DNA of 12,396 bases. It comes from Burkholderiaceae bacterium (GTDB lineage Bacteria; Pseudomonadota; Gammaproteobacteria; Burkholderiales; Burkholderiaceae_F). Where the stretch lies: positions 1 through 12,396 of the forward strand of contig JACCSD010000356.1 of assembly GCA_013813185.1 (NCBI GenBank), read 5' to 3'. The position numbers and the translations under genes are program-made. The notes below the pieces were generated by a model. The model worked only from the letters and a program-made list of their open reading frames with translations, did no database searches and was not told the DNA's origin. Positions 6,727 to 12,396 of the stretch are shown in pieces (the first letter of the stretch is position 1; each line of letters opens with the position of its first letter).

Positions 6727-7434
6727 ATGCCCAAGCCTTTAAGCCCGACCCAGAACCATTTGCTCGGCGCTCTCGATGAGAGCGAGCGCGAACATCTCTT
6801 TTCGCAGCTTGAGTTGGTCCCGATGCGGCTGGGCGAGGTCATTTACGAGTCAGGCACTGCGCTTGAACATGTCTATTTCCCGACCAACTGCATCATTTCG
6901 CTGCTGTACGTGATGGAAGACGGTGCGTCCGCGGAGATCGCGATCGTCGGTTGCGAAGGGATGGTCGGCGTGGCGCTTTTCATGGGCGGCGAATCGACCC
7001 CAAGCCGGGCCGTCGTGCAGAGCGCGGGCCATGCCTACCGGCTGAGCGGCAAACTGGTGAAGCAGGAGTTCATCCGGGCCGGGGCCATGCAGTACTTGCT
7101 GCTGCGCTACACGCAGGCACTTTTGACGCAGATGGCGCAGACCGCCGTCTGCAACCGCCACCATTCCGTGGACCAGCAGCTGTGCCGCTGGCTGCTATTG
7201 AGCCTCGACCGCCTCGACTCGAACGACCTGACGATGACGCAGGAACTGATCGCCAACATGCTCGGCGTACGCCGCGAAGGCGTAACCGAAGCCGCAGGCA
7301 AGCTGCAGGCTGCGGGATTGATTCGTTATAGCCGCGGTCACATCACCGTGCTGAACCGGCCGAAGCTCGAAGCCAGGGCGTGCGAGTGCTACGCCGTGGT
7401 GAAGAAGGAGTTCGACCGGCTGTTGCCCCGGTGA
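6727..7434 (+). CDS. Crp/Fnr-family transcriptional regulator
   Basis: The 235-residue protein has a cyclic-nucleotide-binding-like beta barrel (about 25-115: LGEVIYESGTALEHVYFPT, then AEIAIVGCEGMVGV), a dimer helix (about 116-155, with LLLRYTQALLTQMAQTAVCN), and a C-terminal winged helix-turn-helix (about 167-210, TQELIANMLGVRREGVTEAA). The canonical cAMP phosphate cassette (GE...RSA) is not present, and there is no N-terminal FNR cysteine cluster. It probably senses neither cAMP nor oxygen through those mechanisms. Proteins of this subtype are common in Burkholderiales and rhizobia, with mostly unknown ligands. An alternative TTG start at 6715 would add four residues (MSRL); ATG at 6727 is preferred, though neither has a strong ribosome binding site. 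The next gene starts 33 bases downstream on the same strand and may be cotranscribed. Confidence 0.92.
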   Translation: MPKPLSPTQNHLLGALDESEREHLFSQLELVPMRLGEVIYESGTALEHVYFPTNCIISLLYVMEDGASAEIAIVGCEGMVGVALFMGGESTPSRAVVQSAGHAYRLSGKLVKQEFIRAGAMQYLLLRYTQALLTQMAQTAVCNRHHSVDQQLCRWLLLSLDRLDSNDLTMTQELIANMLGVRREGVTEAAGKLQAAGLIRYSRGHITVLNRPKLEARACECYAVVKKEFDRLLPR

Positions 7435-7456
7435 CGCGCGGCGGGAGCGCGATGTT

Positions 7457-7461
7457 AGGAG
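7457..7461 (+). promoter_or_regulatory. Ribosome binding site fixing the GTG start of the PepSY-TM gene
   Basis: AGGAG with a 6-base spacer precedes GTG at 7468. It supports this start over the out-of-frame GTG at 7464. Confidence 0.6.
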
Positions 7462-7467
7462 CGGTGC

Positions 7468-8646
7468 GTGCGATCGCGTTCAACCTGGTTCACCGTCCAC
7501 CGCTGGCTCGGCGTCGGCCTTGGGCTGTGGTTTGCGCTGGTTGGATTGAGTGGCGCCATCCTTGTCTTCGAAGATCCGATCGATGCGTGGCTTAACCCGC
7601 GCCTGCTGACTACCAACTCGCGCGGCGCGCACCTCAGTGCGCAAACGATCGTCGAACGTGCGGACGCCGTGTATCCGCTCGGGCTGGTCGAAAAAATCCG
7701 CTTTCCGGCGGCCGACGGCGACGTGTACCGGTTGACGATGCGCGTCAAGCCACGCCGCGTCGGCGCCGAGCGGATCGAAGCGACGTTCGATCCGGTCAGC
7801 GGAACGTTTCTTGGCGCGCGTTCGCTCGAATCACTCGGCATTGCGCCGCCCGACATCTTGCGCACGTTGTATGAATTTCACCGCAACGTGCTGCTCGGCA
7901 ACGCCGGATCGAACATTGTCGGCATCGCAGGGCTGTTGCTGCTGACATCGGCAATTACCGGCTTCGTGCTGGCTGCGCCGCGCACGCGCGCCGCATTGAA
8001 ACGCATCGTGTGGATAAATCCGCGCACGTCGGCCACGCGTATCGCGTACGACTTCCATCGCTCGACCGGGATCGTGTTCGCCGTCACACTGCTGCTGGCG
8101 ACGCTCACCGGCGCCACGCTGGTCTACGTCAACTACGTGCGTGATCTGGTCAGCGTGTTTTCGAAAGTTGCGCCGTTTCCGATCGTGCCATGGCAGCAGC
8201 AAAGCACCCACGAGCCGCTGCAGCTCGACCGCGTGATCGCCGATGTCAGGCAGCGCTTCCCCGAACACTCTCTGCTCGAAGTGCATGGCTCACCGCGGCA
8301 GATAGCGGGTCACCTGTATTACCTGAAAAAGCCAGGCGATGTGCACCGGCTCGGCGACACGATCGCGTGGATCAATCCGCTCAGCGGTGAAATGATGGTC
8401 GAGCGCAGCCCCCGCACGCGCACGGCCGGTGAAGGCTTTATGCACTGGCTGTTTCCGCTGCACAGTGGCACCGCGTTCGGCATGCCGGGCATGATCGCCA
8501 TGTCTGCGACCGGGGGCGCGCCGCTGCTGATGGTGCTCACCGGTTTGTGGGTGTGGCTGAGGAAGCGGCGCGGCGAGAGAATCTCGCGCGACCGACAGAT
8601 TGCCCGCCTACAACTCGGCCGATCGACAACCGCGACTTTGCGTTGA
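7468..8646 (+). CDS. PepSY-associated TM domain protein (PiuB-like)
   Basis: The 392-residue inner-membrane protein has the four-helix layout of the PepSY_TM family: segments at about 8-34 (TVHRWLGVGLGLWFALVGLS), 150-170, 198-222 and 340-364, the last followed by a basic WLRKRRGERISR tail. Conserved histidines lie at or near the membrane faces: VHRW (H11), EFHRN (H138), DFHRST (H197), and MHWLFPLHSG (H326, H332). This is the pattern that suggests heme binding or electron transfer in the family. Two periplasmic PepSY-like regions lie between helices 1-2 and 3-4 (DVYRLTMRV, FDPVSG; WINPLSGEM). Relatives are often linked to siderophore or iron uptake and are called iron-regulated membrane proteins or PiuB. 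No TonB receptor or iron gene is adjacent here, so the role is inferred from family only. It follows the Crp/Fnr-type gene by 33 bases. Confidence 0.92.
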   Translation: MRSRSTWFTVHRWLGVGLGLWFALVGLSGAILVFEDPIDAWLNPRLLTTNSRGAHLSAQTIVERADAVYPLGLVEKIRFPAADGDVYRLTMRVKPRRVGAERIEATFDPVSGTFLGARSLESLGIAPPDILRTLYEFHRNVLLGNAGSNIVGIAGLLLLTSAITGFVLAAPRTRAALKRIVWINPRTSATRIAYDFHRSTGIVFAVTLLLATLTGATLVYVNYVRDLVSVFSKVAPFPIVPWQQQSTHEPLQLDRVIADVRQRFPEHSLLEVHGSPRQIAGHLYYLKKPGDVHRLGDTIAWINPLSGEMMVERSPRTRTAGEGFMHWLFPLHSGTAFGMPGMIAMSATGGAPLLMVLTGLWVWLRKRRGERISRDRQIARLQLGRSTTATLR

Positions 8647-8648
8647 GC

Positions 8649-8668
8649 CTCGCTTCGAGCAGAGCGAG
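8649..8668. terminator. Possible stem-loop just after the PepSY-TM stop
   Basis: CTCGCT (8649-8654) pairs with AGCGAG (8663-8668) across 8 bases, starting 3 bases past the stop codon. The 6-bp stem has no T-run, so it is only a weak terminator candidate in this convergent gap. Confidence 0.35.
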
Positions 8669-8679
8669 CCGGAGAAACT

Positions 8680-8695
8680 CGGCGTCTAGACGCCG
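8680..8695. repeat. 16-bp perfect palindrome spanning the MFS stop codon
   Basis: CGGCGTCTAGACGCCG at 8680-8695 equals its own reverse complement and contains the TAG stop (8686-8688, read on minus) of the MFS gene. It lies between the two convergent genes and could act as a two-way transcription end signal or a protein binding site. No T-run follows on either side. Confidence 0.5.
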
Positions 8696-10038
8696 CTGAC
8701 TGCAGGCGTCGCTCGATCAGAATTTTCCGGGAGTGAGGTGTCGTCAATGAGCGGTAGCGCGCGCGTCATTCGAATCACCGGCTGCCGCCACGCCAACGTC
8801 GCAAGGACCAGGGCAGTGACACCGGCAAACATCAATGCGGAACGCAATCCAACGTGTTCACCAAGCCAGCCGCCGAGCAGGGCGCCCGGCCCGGCTGGCA
8901 GCAAGATCAGCCAGCGCATCGTGCTCGTCATGCGCCCGAGAAGAGGCGCCGGCGTCAGCGCCTGCCGCAACGCCAAAAAGGTGATGAAAATCAGCACCGC
9001 GCCGACACCGAACATCATCAGCATCGCCGCGAACATCACGACTCCGGCCGCCGACGCCGGGGCCACTGCACCGAGCAACCAACCGACGCCACATATCGCA
9101 ACACCGAGCACGAGCGTGGGTCCAGGACCCAGGCGGCGCGAGATGCGGCTGCCGATGATGCTCGCGACAATGGTGCCGACGCCAAGACCCACGAAAGACA
9201 ATCCGACGCCGCCTTCGGACAATCCCAGCGTGCGCGTGGCAAACAAGATCTGAACGACAAGCGCAGCGTGATGGCACATCTGCCACCCGCCGACCACGAT
9301 CGCCATCGTGATCAGAAGACGGTGTCGCGCAACGAAGACCAGTCCCGTTCGCATCGCTGGCCAGAACCGCGCCGCTGCCAACTGAGCACCCTCCTGCACC
9401 TGGATGCCGCGCAAGATTGCGGCGGAAACGGCAAGTAGCATCGCATCGGCCAGCAACGCCATGGGCGCACCGACCAGTTTGATCAACACGCCGGCCGCAC
9501 CCGGGCCGGCAACTTCGGCCGACGATGATGCGAGCGCATTTTTCGCATGCGCTTCGACCAGCCGCTCGCGCTCGACGACCTGCGTCAACACAATCTGCGC
9601 TGCACTGCCCGCGATTGTGTAGACGGTGCCAATTGCAAAGCCGACGACGTAAAGCCAGCTCATCGACAGCCAGCCCAGCCACCACGCGAGCGGCACGCTC
9701 GCCACAATCAGCGCCAACAGCGATTCACCAATTACATACACCGGCAGCTTGCGAACGCGATCGAGCCACACTCCGCAGGGCAGCGAAAACAAAACGAACG
9801 GCGCAACTTCCATCGCCGTCAGCAAGCCCATCTGTGTCGGCGTCGCGTGCAACAACACCGCCGCCGTCAGCGGCAGTGCGAGCATCGTCACCTGACCACC
9901 GAACGAGCTGATCAGGATCGACGTCCACAAGCGGCGATACGTGGCGTCGCGCAGCAGATCGTCGGGCGCGAGCCGAAGCTGCGAGACTGCGCGCGCAACG
10001 TAACGCCGCAGCGACGGCGCTGCGAAGTTGAAACTCAT
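8686..10038 (-). CDS. MFS transporter, EntS/MFS_3-like exporter type
   Basis: The 450-residue protein has about 12 hydrophobic segments in two halves joined by a cytoplasmic loop near the middle. The motif-A-like loop between segments 2 and 3 (GVWLDRVRKL, about 89-98) is clear. The N-terminal start of the fold (LLRDATYRRLWTSILISSFGGQV) and the QIVLTQVVERERLVEAHA stretch resemble MFS_3 proteins such as the enterobactin exporter EntS and related drug or metabolite efflux pumps. The substrate is unknown. ATG at 10038 is chosen; an in-frame TTG two codons upstream (10044) is the other possible start. The stop of the FrnE/DsbA-like gene lies 6 bases upstream, so the two are very probably one transcription unit. 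Confidence 0.93.
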   Translation of the reverse strand: MSFNFAAPSLRRYVARAVSQLRLAPDDLLRDATYRRLWTSILISSFGGQVTMLALPLTAAVLLHATPTQMGLLTAMEVAPFVLFSLPCGVWLDRVRKLPVYVIGESLLALIVASVPLAWWLGWLSMSWLYVVGFAIGTVYTIAGSAAQIVLTQVVERERLVEAHAKNALASSSAEVAGPGAAGVLIKLVGAPMALLADAMLLAVSAAILRGIQVQEGAQLAAARFWPAMRTGLVFVARHRLLITMAIVVGGWQMCHHAALVVQILFATRTLGLSEGGVGLSFVGLGVGTIVASIIGSRISRRLGPGPTLVLGVAICGVGWLLGAVAPASAAGVVMFAAMLMMFGVGAVLIFITFLALRQALTPAPLLGRMTSTMRWLILLPAGPGALLGGWLGEHVGLRSALMFAGVTALVLATLAWRQPVIRMTRALPLIDDTSLPENSDRATPAVSGV

Positions 10039-10044
10039 TACCAA

Positions 10045-10731
<687 letters not shown>

Positions 10732-10781
10732 ACGGGTCTGTGCGCATTTTCGCATGCGCTGACCGCGAGACAGGATCACCG
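10732..10781. promoter_or_regulatory. Short divergent promoter region, FrnE-like gene and cbpA
   Basis: Only 50 bases separate the starts at 10731 (minus) and 10782 (plus), so promoters must overlap each other or the coding ends. The stretch contains GCGCA (10742-10746) and TGCGC (10755-10759) as a small inverted repeat, and AGGA (10772-10775), 6 bases before the cbpA ATG. An AT-rich TATTTAACATA at 10722-10732, inside the start of the FrnE-like gene, could supply a -10 element in either direction. Start sites cannot be assigned by eye. Confidence 0.4.
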
Positions 10782-11741
10782 ATGGAGTTCAAGGAGTATT
10801 ACAAAACACTCGGGGTCGGACAGAGTGCAAGCGCCGACGAGATCAAGAAGGCGTATCGCGGGCTCGCGCGCAAGTATCACCCCGACGTCAGCAAGGAAGC
10901 CGATGCGTCTGCGCGCATGGCCGAGGTCAATGAAGCGTATGCCGTGCTGTCGGATCCGGAAAAGCGCGCCGCCTTCGACAAACTGGCGCAGCGGCGGGCG
11001 GCGGGCCAGGACTTTCAGCCGCCACCGGGGTGGGACGCTGGGTTCGATTTCTCGGAAGCCGGTTCGCCCGCCGGCAACGATGGCGACTTCAGCGATTTTT
11101 TCAACACGCTATTCAGCCGCGCGGCGCGCGCGCAGCGCGGACAGGAGCGAGGCGGCGGAGCACGGGCGCAAGTGCGTGGTGGCGATCATCACGCCCGGAT
11201 CTCGATCGACTTGGCCGATGCGTACCAGGGTGCAACGCGCCCGCTTGCATTGAGACAGGCGCAGCTCGATGAGTCGGGTAATGTCGTCACCGCCGATCGC
11301 GTACTCGACGTGCAGATCCCCAAGGGTGTCAAGGAAGGTCAGAGCATTCGACTGCGCGGTCAAGGCAGTCCAGGGCTGAACGGCGGCCCGGCGGGTGATT
11401 TGTATCTGGAGATCAACTTCGAACCCGATCCGCGCTATCGCATCGAAGGTCGCGACGTGGCGCAGACATTGCCCGTCGCGCCATGGGAGGCCGCACTAGG
11501 TGCGCGCATCGAAGTGCCGACGCCATCCGGACAGGTCGAGGTCAACGTACCGGCCGGCTCGAACAACGGCCGCAAATTAAGGCTCAAAGGACGTGGAATT
11601 CCGGGTGATCCGCCGGGTGATTTGTACCTCGAACTCGAATTGGCTTCGCCCCCGGCGAACGATGAAAAGGCACGCGAGTTGTACCGGACGATGGCGCGCG
11701 AGTTCTCGTCATTCAATCCGCGCCAGCAAATGGGAGCATAG
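10782..11741 (+). CDS. cbpA: Curved-DNA-binding protein CbpA, DnaJ-type co-chaperone
   Basis: The 319-residue protein (E. coli CbpA has 306) begins with a J domain at about 5-70 (YYKTLGVGQSASADEIKKAY; HPD at 33-35, which stimulates DnaK ATPase). A Gly/Phe-containing linker follows (about 75-130, FSDFFNTLFSR). There is no cysteine-rich zinc domain, which separates it from DnaJ. Two beta-rich C-terminal substrate-binding domains follow, with VLDVQIPKGVKEGQSIRLRG and GDLYLEINFEPDPRY, then GSNNGRKLRLKGRGIP and GDLYLELELA. It should act in the cytoplasm with DnaK/GrpE, and CbpA proteins also bind the nucleoid. ATG at 10782 has AGGA 6 bases upstream; an upstream in-frame start at 10713 lacks family sequence and overlaps the divergent gene. 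cbpM follows 2 bases after the stop. Confidence 0.97.
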   Translation: MEFKEYYKTLGVGQSASADEIKKAYRGLARKYHPDVSKEADASARMAEVNEAYAVLSDPEKRAAFDKLAQRRAAGQDFQPPPGWDAGFDFSEAGSPAGNDGDFSDFFNTLFSRAARAQRGQERGGGARAQVRGGDHHARISIDLADAYQGATRPLALRQAQLDESGNVVTADRVLDVQIPKGVKEGQSIRLRGQGSPGLNGGPAGDLYLEINFEPDPRYRIEGRDVAQTLPVAPWEAALGARIEVPTPSGQVEVNVPAGSNNGRKLRLKGRGIPGDPPGDLYLELELASPPANDEKARELYRTMAREFSSFNPRQQMGA

Positions 11742-11743
11742 CG

Positions 11744-12040
11744 ATGAGACGAAATGAAGTGGATGCCGTGCTGATAGACGAAGACACATTGGACCTGCAC
11801 GAACTGGCGTCGGCCTGCGCAGTGCCGACCACCTGGGTGGTCGAGCGCATTGAAGCGGGCCTGCTTGCATGTTGTTCGTCGGGCGCCGGCGAGATGCGAT
11901 TCGCCAGCGCGCACCTCATTCGCGCGCGGCGCATGGCGACCACCGAACGCTGTTTCGACGCCAATCAGGAGCTTGCAGCGCTGGTCGCAGACCTGCTCGA
12001 GGAAGTCGAGCAATTGCGCCGGCAGGTCCGTATACGCTAA
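11744..12040 (+). CDS. cbpM: Chaperone modulator CbpM
   Basis: This 98-residue protein matches the length and layout of CbpM, which in E. coli binds the CbpA J domain and restrains both its co-chaperone and DNA-binding activities. LDLHELASACAVPTTWVVERI (about 16-36) forms the MerR-like winged-helix start, followed by EAGLL. MRFASAHLIRARRMATTERCF (about 50-70) is the central segment, and a C-terminal helix, DLLEEVEQLRRQVRIR, probably forms a coiled coil. The ATG lies 2 bases after the cbpA stop, with GGGAG 7 bases ahead inside the cbpA 3' end, so the two genes are cotranscribed and probably made in a fixed ratio. Family identification relies strongly on this context as well as the sequence. 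Confidence 0.9.
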   Translation: MRRNEVDAVLIDEDTLDLHELASACAVPTTWVVERIEAGLLACCSSGAGEMRFASAHLIRARRMATTERCFDANQELAALVADLLEEVEQLRRQVRIR

Positions 12041-12067
12041 CGACACCCGTTCCAACACAATCACCCC

Positions 12068-12396
12068 TTGCCCAGCACAAACCAACCCAGCGTGATCTGC
12101 GTCGGCGGTTCTGCAACGATCGATCACATTTTTCTGATCGACGAAGTGAAATCGCCGTCGGCGAAGATTGCGGCCAACGATTTCGTCGAGACTGGCGGCG
12201 GCATGGGCGCCAATGCGGCGGTGGCGGTGCAACGGCTCGGCGGCAAAGCGATTTACTGGGGCCGCGTGGGCGACGATGAAACCGGCGCGCAGGTGATCGC
12301 GCTGCTCGAACACGAAGGCATCGACGTGTCTGCGCTGCGGCGGTTGAGCGGCTATCGAACCAAGATCGCGACGATCTTGATCGATGCACGCGGCGA
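12068..12396 (+). CDS. PfkB-family carbohydrate kinase, 3' end cut by the window
   Basis: An open frame continues to the window edge, giving about 109 residues of a ribokinase-type sugar kinase normally about 300 long. VICVGGSATIDHIFLIDEV is the first strand with its sugar-binding Asp. ETGGGMGANAAVAVQRLGG (about 41-59) is PfkB signature 1, and GRVGDDETG (about 66-74) with HEGIDVSALRRL is the usual following segment. The ATP site and catalytic Asp lie beyond the window, so the substrate (ribose, fructose, adenosine or other) cannot be called. Start choice is uncertain: TTG at 12068 gives a short leader MPSTNQPS, while GTG at 12092 starts directly at the first strand. Neither has a visible ribosome binding site. 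A stop in this frame at 12038-12040 excludes anything longer. It follows cbpM by 27 bases and may be read from the same transcript. Confidence 0.88.
   Translation, partial: MPSTNQPSVICVGGSATIDHIFLIDEVKSPSAKIAANDFVETGGGMGANAAVAVQRLGGKAIYWGRVGDDETGAQVIALLEHEGIDVSALRRLSGYRTKIATILIDARG

Noticed and set aside
6453..6842. A minus-strand open frame upstream of the kinase that might have been a lost sensor domain
   Set aside because: It overlaps the start of the Crp/Fnr-type gene, shows no PAS/GAF-like sequence, and an in-frame stop separates the kinase start from anything upstream.
11435..12313. A 292-codon minus-strand open frame opposite cbpA, cbpM and the kinase start
   Set aside because: It covers three well-supported genes on the other strand and has no recognisable protein family.

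Overview
The window is dense, GC-rich chromosomal DNA from a betaproteobacterium, most likely of the order Burkholderiales (a Burkholderia, Paraburkholderia or Caballeronia type). This rests on gene content: a Bug/TctC-type solute receptor, an ECF sigma / RskA-like anti-sigma pair, a cbpA-cbpM pair, a PepSY-TM protein, and strong G/C preference at third codon positions. No marker gene or RNA gene confirms it. I see 14 protein-coding genes, two of them cut by the window edges, and no tRNA, rRNA, CRISPR array, insertion sequence or integrase.

Left part (1-3759, all minus strand): a truncated SAM-dependent methyltransferase; an orphan tripartite-tricarboxylate-type periplasmic receptor; a small secreted protein with two Y-x4-D repeats; and an RskA-like membrane anti-sigma factor whose start overlaps the stop of its ECF sigma factor. 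Sigma, anti-sigma and secreted protein lie in that order and probably form one stress-response unit. A strong hairpin follows the secreted-protein gene.

Middle part: divergent from the sigma gene is a 558-residue protein with a CorA-like C-terminus (two membrane segments and a Gly-Met-Asn motif) behind a long N-terminal region I do not recognise. It converges, 8 bases apart, with a soluble histidine kinase that has no visible sensor domain and no adjacent response regulator. Divergent from the kinase is a Crp/Fnr-type regulator, followed 33 bases later by a four-helix PepSY-TM protein.

Right part: a convergent MFS exporter-like gene is preceded on its own strand, 6 bases apart, by a FrnE/DsbA-like thiol oxidoreductase gene. 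Divergent from that pair are cbpA (DnaJ-like co-chaperone) and cbpM (its modulator), then the start of a PfkB-family sugar kinase that runs off the window.

No obviously new multi-gene system is present. The items most worth a second look are the CorA-like protein beside the ECF locus, the sigma / anti-sigma / secreted Y-x4-D unit with its hairpins, and the sensorless orphan kinase.
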